From a marine actinobacterium MedAcidi-G3 (GTDB lineage Bacteria; Actinomycetota; Acidimicrobiia; Acidimicrobiales; Poriferisodalaceae): 64,000 nucleotides of DNA. Positions 52,066 through 61,041 of this stretch are shown one piece after another (the first letter of the stretch is position 1; each line of letters opens with the position of its first letter). The position numbers and the translations under genes are program-made. Below the pieces are notes generated by a model that ran no database searches, was not told the DNA's origin, and saw nothing but the letters and a program-made list of their open reading frames with translations. Where the stretch lies: contig JUEP01000001.1 of assembly GCA_000817105.1 (NCBI GenBank), positions 1 to 64,000 on the forward strand, in the 5' to 3' direction.

Positions 52066-53838
52066 ATGTCAGCCTCCAGTGAAGAGCCAATGAGAATCGC
52101 AAATTGCAGCGGATTCTTTGGAGATCGTTTAGCAGCAGCTAAAGAAATGGTTTATGGGGGGCCCATTGATGCGTTAACTGGCGACTGGTTGGCAGAACTG
52201 ACGATGTTAATCCTGTCGCGGATCCAAGCGAAGGCACCTGGAGGGGGTTACGCCCGAACGTTTGTGACGCAAATGGAAGACGTCATGGGTGAGTGTCTTG
52301 ATCGCCAGATTAAAGTCGTCACAAATGCCGGGGGTCTAAACCCAGAAGGTTGCGCTGATGCTGTTCAAGAGCTCGCAGACCAGTTAGGTCTCAATCCCAA
52401 GATCGCTTACGTAGCAGGTGATGATTTAGCTCCGCGACTGGATGACTTAATCCAATCGGGACACGATCTTGCGCACCTCGATACTGGAGCGCCTCTAGGA
52501 GACCTAGCAGACCGGATCGTCACTGCTAACGCTTATATAGGTTGCTGGGGCATTGTTGAGGCCCTTAACCAGGGAGCGGACATAGTAATAACCGGCAGGG
52601 CAACAGACGCCGCTGTTGTAGCGGGCCCCGCTGCTTGGTATCACGGCTGGCAACGAAATGACTGGAATGCATTGGCTGGAGCCATCGTCGCTGGCCATGT
52701 CATTGAGTGTGGCGGGCAAGCTACTGGTGGAAACTATTCCTTTTTCACTGAAATTGAAGATTTAACCTATCCCGGCTTTCCTTGGGCCGAAGTTTTCGCG
52801 GACGGAAGTTCCATTATTGGTAAGCATGATGGAACCGGAGGCGAAGTCTCGGTTGGGACAGTCACCTCTCAACTTCTTTATGAAATTCAGAGTGAACGAT
52901 ATTTCAACCCGGACGTCGTCAGTCGTTTCGACACCATAAAAGTTGAAGAGGTAGAGAAAGACCGCGTCAAAATATCTGGGACACAAGGAGAACCAGCGCC
53001 ACCCCAACTCAAGGTAGCTATGAATTATCACGGTGGCTTTCGAAATCAGATTTCCATTGGGCTTACGGGGTTGGACATTGAGGCTAAGGCCGAGCTTATT
53101 GAAAGGCAGTTCTGGAACAGTTGTCCTTATGGGCCTGAAGACTACGAAACAGTAGTAAGAAAGTTCTTGCCTACCCATAAGCAGAATCCAGAAACCAACG
53201 AAGAAGCAGTCGCTGTTTACAAGATCATCGTCAAAGACCCTGACGAGAGGAAGGTGGGAAGGGCTTTTTCGAACGCTGGAACCGAAATAGGGCTTTGCTC
53301 TATCCCAGGGATGTTTGGCACGGGAGGAGGCCCCGGCCCTGGGCAACCCTTTGGTATTTATTGGCCGACGTTGATCGACTCGGATCTAGTTTCAATGGAA
53401 GTCGTAGTCGACGGCAAGCTGACCCTGGTTGATAGCACTCCGCCTCTTGATGGAGCAGCGATTGATGTTCAGTCCCTTGAGATGCCCGCTTTGCCGGAAG
53501 GGCCAACTCAGTTAGTCCCGCTCGGCGTGCTCTTTGGTACTAGGTCTGGAGATAAGGGCCCCAACGCGAATCTCGGCATATTTGCTCGCTCTCCTGAGGC
53601 ATACGTTTGGCTAGAAAATTATTTATCTATCGACATGTTGAAGCAGTTAATGCCCGAAGCTGCCGAACGGAAAATCGACCGCTACGAGTTGCCAAACTTG
53701 TTGAGTCTGAACTTTATTTTCCAAGGCCTATTGGAGGAAGGTGTCGCAGCTTCAACAAGGCAAGATCCCCAAGCAAAAGCGTTAGGGGAATACCTGAGGG
53801 CGAAGCTTGCCGATATTCCTGAAATGTTACTTAGCTGA
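52066..53838 (+). CDS. Acyclic terpene utilization AtuA-like protein (DUF1446)
   Basis: A 590-residue protein. The ATG at 52066 follows AGGAAGAGGAAT. N-terminal RIANCSGFFGDRLAAAKEMVYGGPIDALTGDWLAELTMLIL and VVTNAGGLNPEGCADAVQELA, DIVITGRATDAAVVAGPAAWYHGW, IECGGQATGGNYSFF and the C-terminal GTRSGDKGPNANLGIFARSP are family hallmarks of AtuA/DUF1446. AtuA is required for citronellol/geraniol degradation in Pseudomonas but its reaction is not settled. No AtuC/AtuF-type carboxylase is nearby, so the pathway is unclear. It is flanked by a convergent FAH-family gene. Confidence 0.88.
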   Translation: MSASSEEPMRIANCSGFFGDRLAAAKEMVYGGPIDALTGDWLAELTMLILSRIQAKAPGGGYARTFVTQMEDVMGECLDRQIKVVTNAGGLNPEGCADAVQELADQLGLNPKIAYVAGDDLAPRLDDLIQSGHDLAHLDTGAPLGDLADRIVTANAYIGCWGIVEALNQGADIVITGRATDAAVVAGPAAWYHGWQRNDWNALAGAIVAGHVIECGGQATGGNYSFFTEIEDLTYPGFPWAEVFADGSSIIGKHDGTGGEVSVGTVTSQLLYEIQSERYFNPDVVSRFDTIKVEEVEKDRVKISGTQGEPAPPQLKVAMNYHGGFRNQISIGLTGLDIEAKAELIERQFWNSCPYGPEDYETVVRKFLPTHKQNPETNEEAVAVYKIIVKDPDERKVGRAFSNAGTEIGLCSIPGMFGTGGGPGPGQPFGIYWPTLIDSDLVSMEVVVDGKLTLVDSTPPLDGAAIDVQSLEMPALPEGPTQLVPLGVLFGTRSGDKGPNANLGIFARSPEAYVWLENYLSIDMLKQLMPEAAERKIDRYELPNLLSLNFIFQGLLEEGVAASTRQDPQAKALGEYLRAKLADIPEMLLS

Positions 53839-53841
53839 CTT

Positions 53842-54684
53842 CTAGATCAGTTGAGTATCAGGCTCGGCTACCACCGGGTTGGTAAGTGTTCCGATTCCTT
53901 CAACTGTGATAGAGACCTCGTCGCCTTCGCTCAACATTTTGGGAGGATCCCAATAGAGGCCGACTCCGGCTGGAGTTCCGGTAGCAATAACAGTTCCTGC
54001 CTCGAGAGTGAATGCCGTTGAAAGATGGTGGACGATGTCAAAACAATCAAATATCAGGTCATCTGTATTTGAGTCCTGACGCACTTCGCCGTTCACGCGC
54101 GTAGTCAACTGCAGCTTGTGGGGGTCCACCTCGTCACTGGTAACCATCCATGGGCCCATTGGGCCGTGGGTGTCCCACGATTTTCCCATCAACATCGTGG
54201 GGCTGGCTTTTTGCCAATCCCTGACACTCACATCGTTCATTATTGTGTATCCGGCTATCACCTCGTGAGCCCTATCTAGCGGGACGTGTCTGCATCGTTT
54301 GCCAATCACGATCGCTAACTCACCTTCGTAGTCGACTTTGTGCGGTGCGGTAGTCGGAATGTGGATACCGGCGCCAGGTCCGATTACGCAGTTGTGATGT
54401 TTGGTAAATATGACTGGTGTAGTGGGAACTTCTCGGCCGCCTTCTTCGGCGTGAGCTCGGTAGTTCAATCCCACTGCGAGAATTGCAGGCGGAGCTCCGA
54501 CAGGAGCTAAAAGCTGCGCCTCAGAAAGGGCAGTGCGTTCTCCTGTGGTCATACTCTGAAGATCCAATCCACTGCTTAATAGGCCGGGGAGATCATCATG
54601 GGCGGTGTCGAGATCAACCAACTCTTCGTCGAGCACTAAAGCAATACGCGTGATCCCTTCGCGAAGGTGTCTGGCAATAAGCAT
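53842..54684 (-). CDS. Fumarylacetoacetate hydrolase (FAH)-family protein
   Basis: A 280-residue FAH-domain protein from the ATG at 54684 (MLIARHLREG); a longer frame upstream overlaps the opposite gene. Metal-binding residues occur in DYEGELAIVIGKRCR and MNDVSVRDW; LMGKSWDTHGPMGPW and ATGTPAGVGLYWDPPKML are characteristic of the family's C-C hydrolase and oxaloacetate-decarboxylase-like members. It acts on 2-keto-acid-type substrates of aromatic or terpene catabolism; the exact substrate is not predictable. It converges closely with AtuA (3-bp gap). Confidence 0.9.
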   Translation of the reverse strand: MLIARHLREGITRIALVLDEELVDLDTAHDDLPGLLSSGLDLQSMTTGERTALSEAQLLAPVGAPPAILAVGLNYRAHAEEGGREVPTTPVIFTKHHNCVIGPGAGIHIPTTAPHKVDYEGELAIVIGKRCRHVPLDRAHEVIAGYTIMNDVSVRDWQKASPTMLMGKSWDTHGPMGPWMVTSDEVDPHKLQLTTRVNGEVRQDSNTDDLIFDCFDIVHHLSTAFTLEAGTVIATGTPAGVGLYWDPPKMLSEGDEVSITVEGIGTLTNPVVAEPDTQLI

Positions 54685-54838
54685 GTAGGGACCATAGTCC
54701 CGGGGCGAAGACAAGGAGCGTAGGGACTTAAAAATCCTTCGACTCTTAGCGTCCACCCCTTGTTCTTCCGAGGTTGCTCTGGCACCCTTGCCTGTCACGT
54801 CCTTTATTGACGGACGCGAAACGAGAGATCTAATACTT

Positions 54839-55345
54839 ATGCGTGGACCTGAGTTGAGTCTGGATTCAATAACTAGTTCGGTTACTGGTTTGCCAGATGG
54901 TCGGGTCTTCTCGGTGATGTTAGATCGGAAGATAGCTTTAGCGCGACGAACGTTGAAACCAATCTCGATCATCTTTTTTGAACTAGATGAATTCGAATCG
55001 TTCGCACCTTATGTGCGAGAGCACGCGATGCGCTCCGCTTCGAGGGTGATTATTAACACAGTTCGCGAGTCGGACACCGTTTGCGATTTAGGTAGCGGGG
55101 CTCTTGTCGCCCTGCTGGATGACACTTCAGAAGCTGGAGCGGTGTGGGCTGCTGATCGTGTCAGGAATGCGCACGCTGATTCACCTTCGCGTGACGTGGT
55201 TACTCTTTCGGCGGGAGTAGCGTGCTACCCCTCCCATGCCATGGATCCGGAGGACCTGCTCGACGCTGCGCGGGCTGCGTGTAGTACGGCAAAAATTTAT
55301 GGATTAGGCAGGATTGAGGTAGCCACCGAGGGTGACCACTTCTGA
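54839..55345 (+). CDS. Degenerate GGDEF-domain protein
   Basis: A 168-residue protein with the GGDEF fold but not the active site. Recognisable: SVTGLPDGRVFSVMLDRKIALARR, ISIIFFELDEFESF and the C-terminal VTLSAGVACYPSHAMDPEDLLDAARAACSTAKIYGLGRI. The GGDEF loop reads DLGSGALVALL, so c-di-GMP synthesis is not expected; it could bind a ligand or act as a structural module. No membrane or sensor domain is attached. I choose the ATG at 54839; a TTG at 54788 is possible. It is divergent from the FAH gene. Confidence 0.8.
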   Translation: MRGPELSLDSITSSVTGLPDGRVFSVMLDRKIALARRTLKPISIIFFELDEFESFAPYVREHAMRSASRVIINTVRESDTVCDLGSGALVALLDDTSEAGAVWAADRVRNAHADSPSRDVVTLSAGVACYPSHAMDPEDLLDAARAACSTAKIYGLGRIEVATEGDHF

Positions 55346-55397
55346 ATCGTTTTTGTTTCGGGCTATTGTCAGGTTCTCTCAGATTTAAGGTACGACG

Positions 55398-56213
55398 ATG
55401 GAACACGGCTACGAAAACCTTTTAATTGACTTCCCCGAGAAAGATGTCGCGCGCATCGCACTCAACAGGCCCGAACATCTGAACGCGATGACCTACGGTT
55501 TGGTAACCGACCTACACGAAGCGCTTGATGCCATCGACCGAGACCATTCAGTTCGCGTCCTGATCCTTACTGGAGCTGGTCGGGGTTTCTGTGCCGGTCT
55601 TGATCTCACCGGTTTTGGTCAGATTCCTGGCACCGAAGGTTTTGGGGAACAGCAACAGGGTATGGCCGTTCAACAACACATAGCGGAGTTGGTTCATCAT
55701 ATGCGTGAAGTCAGGCAGCCAATTATTGCGGCGGTGAATGGTGCAGCAGCTGGCGGCGGGTTTGCGTTAGCTTGCGCATCTGACGTTCGTTATTGTGGGA
55801 CGTCGGCAAAATTCGGCACCGCTTTTGTGCGCCTTGGTATATCGGGTTGTGACATTGGTGTCAGTTGGATGTTGCCACGCCTTATCGGTGCATCTCGGGC
55901 ATGGGAGCTGATGCTTACCGGTCGGGTGATCGATTCAGAAGAGGCCAATCGTATTGGGTTGGTGAGCAATGTTGTCGCTGATGAAGACCTGGAAGACAAG
56001 TGCCTTTCGGTCGCTAGAGAGATCTCGCGCAACAGCCCGTTTGGTGTTTGGATGACTAAAGAGGTTATGTGGTCGAATCTTGAGATTCCCAGCCTACGAG
56101 CAGGCATAGATCTGGAAAATCGAACTCAGATTCTGGCCGCAGGCACCGAGGACAGCAAGACAGCGATGAGTTCCTTCTTAAGAAAGGGCGAGGCCGACTG
56201 GAAGAATCGTTGA
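55398..56213 (+). CDS. Enoyl-CoA hydratase (crotonase family)
   Basis: A 271-residue crotonase. IALNRPEHLNAMTYGLV, LTGAGRGFCAGLDLTGFGQ (oxyanion segment, about 57-75), AAVNGAAAGGGFALACASDVRYCGTSAKFGTAFVRLGISGCDIGVSWMLPRLIG with Asp in the position of the usual Glu (SGCDIG), and a long helix at the C-terminus. This type, with GCD in place of a Glu, occurs in 1,2-epoxyphenylacetyl-CoA isomerase-like and short-chain hydratase clades. It starts 52 bp after the GGDEF gene. Confidence 0.9.
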   Translation: MEHGYENLLIDFPEKDVARIALNRPEHLNAMTYGLVTDLHEALDAIDRDHSVRVLILTGAGRGFCAGLDLTGFGQIPGTEGFGEQQQGMAVQQHIAELVHHMREVRQPIIAAVNGAAAGGGFALACASDVRYCGTSAKFGTAFVRLGISGCDIGVSWMLPRLIGASRAWELMLTGRVIDSEEANRIGLVSNVVADEDLEDKCLSVAREISRNSPFGVWMTKEVMWSNLEIPSLRAGIDLENRTQILAAGTEDSKTAMSSFLRKGEADWKNR

Positions 56214-56296
56214 CCTCAGCTTTTTTTGCTTCGACAAGAGTGTGCTGCTGGACTTTGGCGACTCAACCAAATCGAGAAATAGGTGAATTACGTGTC

Positions 56297-57889
56297 TTAG
56301 TAGGCTGCGGTACCTGACACGCTGACCCGAGGTTCGGATGCACCGGACAATACTCCAGCCTCTAAAGAGATGATATGTGCATGGCCAAATGCGCTGTTGT
56401 TGGCGGGCAAGGAGCTGACGGCGTGACCTAAACGCGCAAGCACGTCGGTGAGCTCGGGGTGGTTACCTTCAATTTCAAGTCGGACATTCTGTGGGTCTGC
56501 CCAAGTGTTGAAACCATTGGAAGTGGAGCCACTGAAACGCCAACGTGGGGACGCGAGGGCAGTGCCGGGATCTTCCTCAGCGACAAGTAGCCGAGCTAAT
56601 AGTTGTAGAACGATTTGTGGTTGAGAGTCGCCGCCCATCGTCCCGATTAGAGCGCGAAGGGAACCATTGAGGTCTTGAACCAAAGTGGGAGCCAAGGTGT
56701 GTGGCGGGCGGCGTTGAGGACCGTAAGCCGCTTCGCTACTTGGGTCAGTAGAAAAGCCGATCCCTCTGTTGTGCAACGAAATTCTAGTTTCCGGCAGAAA
56801 CACTAAAGCGCCCCATCCTGAGGCATTGGATTGAATTAGCGACACTCCCATCCTGTTTTCGTCGACGGCGTTCAAATAGATAGTGTCTCCATCGTTTACG
56901 CCCGTCGGCAGAACGGAAGACTGAGATGCGCTGATTGCGGAAGCTCGTGGTTGTAAACGTCTCGGATCTAACAGCGCTTGTCCGTCGGCATCTTGATGAA
57001 GCACTTCAGGTCGGTCAAATCCTGCTTGGAGCGCAGCTTCTGCAAGGAGATGCCAAAAGATCGGATCTGAAGTGTCGGAGGGAAGGTTAAGTTGATCGGC
57101 GATCCATGCAGATGAAAGACAGAGGTAGCCCTGGGAATTAGGGGGCAAGCTCCAAATTCGTTGACCAAAGGCTTGAACTGAAAGAGGCTCGACCCAGTCG
57201 GCCTGAGTTGTCTGGAGATCTTCGATTGTGTACTCCCCAGCTCCGAAAGAGAGGAGTTCTTCTCCAAACTTGCCTAGGTAGAAGGATTCGCGCCCGTCGT
57301 TAGCGAGTTCTCGAAGTGTTTCACCAAGCTTGGCTCGCCGGATAAGTTGACCCACCTGCGGCGATCCATTGGCAAAGTAGTCCTGCGTGTTGTCTATCTC
57401 GGTTAGAAGCTTGGTGGCTTGAACGCATTCTGCGCTGATCGGAAACCCATCAATTGCCAGATCGATCGCGTCCGCGAAGACTTCGCGTAATGGAAGACGT
57501 CCGAACCGTTCATGCAGAGCCAACCACCCATCGACGCACCCAGGAATTGGGATACTTCTCGGATCCTTATGGAAGGGCATTTCAACTAGCCCATCTCGTT
57601 CTAGGCCAGCTATGTCAGCCCCGCTGCCGCTGTGACCACTAGCATTTAGTGCGAATGGTTTCGGTTCCCCCGGTACATGCACCAGTGCCCAGAGGTCGCC
57701 TCCAACACCGCACATGTGTTGATTCGTTACCGCCAATACGGCAGAGGCAGCGATTGCGGCATCTGCAGCTGAACCCCCCTTCCGCAGTGTCGCTACACCG
57801 GCGCCGCTAGCCAAGTGGTCTGTCGAGCAGACCATGCCATTTCGAGCTGACCGGGTTCTAAAAGGGACCGAGGGACCGCGCAGGTTCAT
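56297..57889 (-). CDS. Gamma-glutamyltransferase (Ntn hydrolase)
   Basis: A 530-residue GGT-family precursor. Start ATG at 57889 overlaps the upstream stop (ATGA). N-terminal GMVCSTDHLASGAGVATLRKGGSAADAAIAASAVLAVTNQHMCGVGGDLWALVH, the nucleophile Thr in NDGDTIYLNAVDENRMGVSLIQSN (Thr near 342), and a C-terminal GTMGGDSQPQIVLQLL. It removes gamma-glutamyl groups or, in cephalosporin-acylase-like members, other acyl groups. No signal peptide is seen from this start, although typical GGTs are periplasmic. It is coupled to the GlcD-type oxidase. Confidence 0.88.
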   Translation of the reverse strand: MNLRGPSVPFRTRSARNGMVCSTDHLASGAGVATLRKGGSAADAAIAASAVLAVTNQHMCGVGGDLWALVHVPGEPKPFALNASGHSGSGADIAGLERDGLVEMPFHKDPRSIPIPGCVDGWLALHERFGRLPLREVFADAIDLAIDGFPISAECVQATKLLTEIDNTQDYFANGSPQVGQLIRRAKLGETLRELANDGRESFYLGKFGEELLSFGAGEYTIEDLQTTQADWVEPLSVQAFGQRIWSLPPNSQGYLCLSSAWIADQLNLPSDTSDPIFWHLLAEAALQAGFDRPEVLHQDADGQALLDPRRLQPRASAISASQSSVLPTGVNDGDTIYLNAVDENRMGVSLIQSNASGWGALVFLPETRISLHNRGIGFSTDPSSEAAYGPQRRPPHTLAPTLVQDLNGSLRALIGTMGGDSQPQIVLQLLARLLVAEEDPGTALASPRWRFSGSTSNGFNTWADPQNVRLEIEGNHPELTDVLARLGHAVSSLPANNSAFGHAHIISLEAGVLSGASEPRVSVSGTAAY

Positions 57890-59274
57890 GATGACTTAGG
57901 TGGTAGGAGGACGTTAGGGTTGAGGATTCCCTTTGGGTCAAGTGATGCTTTGATGGCCCGAAAAGCTGCAAGCTCAGATTCGGATCGATTGAGATGGAGA
58001 AACTCTTTTTTTGCACTGCCGATGCCGTGTTCTGCAGAGATACTTCCTCCAAGCTCAGCTGCATAGTGAAGTACAGCGCGGTCAACCTCTTCGCTGGGTT
58101 CAGTGCCCTGCTCTCCCAAGATGTTGACATGTACATTGCCGTCTCCCAAATGGCCGAACATTAGAGCCGTTGCGCGACTGTCTATCCGCGAAATCAGGTG
58201 GGGGACTCCGTTGACGAATTCTGCCAGCCGCGATGCGCTGAGGGTCACATCGAGCTTATGTGGAGTTCCTCTCGTGGCGATAGCCTCAGTGATCTTCTCG
58301 CGATATTGCCAAAGATTGTTACGGGCTGCTGGCTCTATGCCCACTGCAACGTCTATGGGAAGTGTTTCGAGTAGGGCGATGCTATTAGCCAATTCGTCAG
58401 TTGGGTCATTGGTTGCTGCTACTTCAACAAGTAACCACGCCCGAGCTTCAGGTCCTACTGGGATAGAGGCTTTAATATGATCCGAGACTAAATGCATGGT
58501 CTCGCCAAAGATGACTTCAACGGCGTGGAGTGACGGCAGTGTTCGGCGAAGCTGCGCAGTTGCAGCTACCGCATCATCAACGGTGTTTAAGGCGATCATT
58601 GCTGAGCAGCGTTCGCTCAGTTGTGGGTGTAGCCGCAAACGAGCCTTGGTGATGATGCCTAACGTGCCCTCGCTGCCTGCTAGCAAACCAGGAAAGCTGT
58701 AGCCGGTGTTATCCTTTTCCAAGCCTTCGAGGTGACTGATGATCGAGCCATCGGACAGTACAGCTTCAAGGCCTAAGACTTGGTCGCGCATCGCCCCGTA
58801 GCGGACAACGTTTATGCCGCCAGCGTTTGTAGCGATCATTCCACCGATAGTGCAGCTACCGCGGGCAGCGAGGTCAACACCTATGTCAAAACCCTGTTCG
58901 GAAGCGTGTGACTGAGCTTTGGCTAACGTGGTGCCTGCGCCAGCGGTTACCTGCTGAGCCAACCCATCAACTGGCTCGCATTGGTCCAGACGTAAAGTGG
59001 AGATGACAATCTCTTGATTTAGGGGAACGCTTCCACCGACCAAACCTGTATTGCCTCCCTGGGGCACGATGCTGATGCCGGCATGTGCGGCAACCTTCAC
59101 CAGTGCTGCGATTTGAAAGGTATCGGCGGGCCGCAGCACCATGGGCGACCGGCCGACAAATCGTCCAGTCCAGTCTGTCGTGTAGCTAGCTGTTAGGTCG
59201 GGCTCTTGCAAGGCGTGGTTAGGGCCAACGATGTTTAGAAATTCCTGGAGGACGGATTCGTCGAGCTTTCCCAT
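57886..59274 (-). CDS. FAD-linked oxidase (GlcD / D-2-hydroxyacid dehydrogenase type)
   Basis: A 462-residue FAD-binding oxidoreductase of the VAO/PCMH group. N-terminal FAD domain: PMVLRPADTFQIAALVKVAAHAGISIVPQGGNTGLVGGSVPL (about 40-82) and GCTIGGMIATNAGGINVVRYGAMRDQVLGLEAVL; C-terminal catalytic part: FGHLGDGNVHVNIL with the GHxGDGNxH metal/active-site motif, and SAEHGIGSAKKEFLHL. It resembles glycolate oxidase GlcD and D-lactate/D-2-hydroxyglutarate dehydrogenases. It oxidises a D-2-hydroxy acid. Start ATG at 59274; it overlaps the next gene by 4 bp. Confidence 0.92.
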   Translation of the reverse strand: MGKLDESVLQEFLNIVGPNHALQEPDLTASYTTDWTGRFVGRSPMVLRPADTFQIAALVKVAAHAGISIVPQGGNTGLVGGSVPLNQEIVISTLRLDQCEPVDGLAQQVTAGAGTTLAKAQSHASEQGFDIGVDLAARGSCTIGGMIATNAGGINVVRYGAMRDQVLGLEAVLSDGSIISHLEGLEKDNTGYSFPGLLAGSEGTLGIITKARLRLHPQLSERCSAMIALNTVDDAVAATAQLRRTLPSLHAVEVIFGETMHLVSDHIKASIPVGPEARAWLLVEVAATNDPTDELANSIALLETLPIDVAVGIEPAARNNLWQYREKITEAIATRGTPHKLDVTLSASRLAEFVNGVPHLISRIDSRATALMFGHLGDGNVHVNILGEQGTEPSEEVDRAVLHYAAELGGSISAEHGIGSAKKEFLHLNRSESELAAFRAIKASLDPKGILNPNVLLPPKSS

Positions 59275-59278
59275 CAGT

Positions 59279-60046
59279 TCAGCTTTCGTTTGGCCACAAT
59301 CCGCGCCCTCTTAATACTTCGAGAAGAGTTGCCGGCACATCAGTCATTATCGCATCGACATTGAGGTCTAAGAGTCGGTTCATGTCAGCCACCTCATCGA
59401 TGGTCCAAACGTGAACAGAAATATCGAGCGAGTGCATGCGTTCTATGAAACGCCTATCGGCAATAGGGATTGGCCCCTGACGGATCGGAATTTGAGCGGC
59501 ACGGGCTCGAAAGCTCTTCTTTGGCAATCCCCAGGATGAGAGACGCGCCGTGATTACCTCAAATGGCCCCATGCTTAAACAGATTTCTTCGCCGAACTCA
59601 TCGTGAAATTTTCCAAGTCTGGCATCAGAGAATGCGCCAACGCACACTCTGTCCAGAGCGTTGAGTTGCTTTAGCTCTTGAATTAACGGGGCTACAGCGT
59701 TATCTAACTTGGGGTCGATATTGACTTTCAGATCAGGGAAACTCTGCATCAGCTCCGTGAATCGAGGTATTGGCTCTCTTCCGTCGACGAGTGCTTTTTG
59801 GACGTCGCTCCAAGGTAATTCCGAAATCTTTCCTTTTTTGTCAGTGGCACGGTCTAAACGAGTGTCATGGAAGGCCACAAGTACTCCGTCGGCGGTTGCA
59901 TGAACATCTGTCTCTACGTACTGAAAGCCAAGATCAACCGCGCCCTGGAATGCGGGCATTGTGTTTTCAGGCCAAGCGCCTGCACCTCCCCGATGGGCGA
60001 TTGGTATTGGAACTGCAGTGTCCAGATAAGGATGAGGGGATGTCAT
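59279..60046 (-). CDS. glpQ: Glycerophosphodiester phosphodiesterase
   Basis: A 255-residue GDPD-domain enzyme with the classic catalytic block AHRGGAGAWPENTMPAFQGAVDLGFQYVETDVHATADGVLVAFHD (about 17-60), including the His pair, Glu/Asp metal ligands and the WTIDEVADMNRLLDLNVDAIMTDVP signature at the C-terminus. No signal peptide, so it is cytoplasmic. It hydrolyses glycerophosphodiesters to glycerol-3-phosphate plus alcohol. The gene symbol is by homology; the substrate range is uncertain. It is separated from the FAD-linked oxidase by a 4-bp gap and probably transcribed with it. Confidence 0.92.
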   Translation of the reverse strand: MTSPHPYLDTAVPIPIAHRGGAGAWPENTMPAFQGAVDLGFQYVETDVHATADGVLVAFHDTRLDRATDKKGKISELPWSDVQKALVDGREPIPRFTELMQSFPDLKVNIDPKLDNAVAPLIQELKQLNALDRVCVGAFSDARLGKFHDEFGEEICLSMGPFEVITARLSSWGLPKKSFRARAAQIPIRQGPIPIADRRFIERMHSLDISVHVWTIDEVADMNRLLDLNVDAIMTDVPATLLEVLRGRGLWPNES

Positions 60047-60104
60047 ATGTTCTGATCTCTCGGTGCACCATCGACGTTCCTCGCCAAGCTACTCTCCGAA
60101 CCTA

Positions 60105-60896
60105 GTGACTTCCTCGCCGCTCTCGGATTTGGACCGTTTCAAGACGCTTATGTTGGAAACTCCTGTCCCGCTTGACTTGACCTGTCTGTTGGCGAGTGGG
60201 CATTGCCAAGGACGGACACTTAATTTTGACAGCGAGTTGTCCAAATTAGATCGTCTGGCTGAGGGAGTGACCGTCAAGACCTTGTCGGGCGTAGTCGAAC
60301 ATATTTTTGGTGAAATGGGCTTCGCTGGAGATGAGATTCACTATTTTGATCCGGTCAATAGCTATCTCGACAAGGTGTTAGAAAGACGAAAAGGAATTCC
60401 AATTTCGCTAGCCGTTGTGATCTTGGAGGTTGCTCGCCGCTGCTCTCTGCAGGCTTACGGTGTAGGGATGCCGGGACATTTTCTCGTCGGAGATGCCCAT
60501 GATTCGGATGTCTTTGTGGATCCTTTTAAAGGGGAAATGATCGATCGATCCCAGGCTCAAGGTTTGTTCAACCGAATGCACCCTTCATCTGAATTCAATT
60601 CGGACTATCTGTCTGGAGTCACTAACCAAGCGATTTTGTCTCGGATGCTGAATAACTTGCGAATAATTCGTATGAAGGCTCGGGCATCCAAAGATTTAAT
60701 TCCTATTCTCGAATTGATTTTATGCTTCGAGCAGCCGTCGGTGGCGGAAGCTCGGCAATTGGCTTCAGCGTTAGAGTCGCTCGGAAGAATTGATGAGGCA
60801 GCCCGCCAGATGGAGGCGTTAGCTGACCGGAGCGACCCAGGAGCAGCTATAGAACTCAGAGGGCTAGCAACTCGCCTTTGGAGTCAACTGAATTGA
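60105..60896 (+). CDS. SirB1-family transglutaminase-like protein
   Basis: A 263-residue protein from a GTG at 60105 (a GTG at 60063 would be in frame and longer). It holds the SirB1/transglutaminase-like core: FGEMGFAGDEIHYFDPVNSYLDKVLERRKGIPISLAVVILEVARRCSLQAYGVGMPGHFLVG, with FVDPFKGEMI after it, then a helical, TPR-like C-terminus (NNLRIIRMKARASKDLIPILELIL). The catalytic Cys of true transglutaminases is not present. A protein-binding or protease-inactive role is probable. It is divergent from the GDPD gene. Confidence 0.83.
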   Translation: MTSSPLSDLDRFKTLMLETPVPLDLTCLLASGHCQGRTLNFDSELSKLDRLAEGVTVKTLSGVVEHIFGEMGFAGDEIHYFDPVNSYLDKVLERRKGIPISLAVVILEVARRCSLQAYGVGMPGHFLVGDAHDSDVFVDPFKGEMIDRSQAQGLFNRMHPSSEFNSDYLSGVTNQAILSRMLNNLRIIRMKARASKDLIPILELILCFEQPSVAEARQLASALESLGRIDEAARQMEALADRSDPGAAIELRGLATRLWSQLN

Positions 60897-61041
60897 GTCG
60901 TGAGCGCAGGTTTCGGTGGGAATTCGACTCCAAGGTCCGTTGGTTCAAAGGGGATTTTGATTAGTTTCAGAGTAGTTTTTCAATAATTGTCCATCGGGAA
61001 GCGGAGTTACCGTCCCGCTAGGTACCCAAATCGGAGGATAA

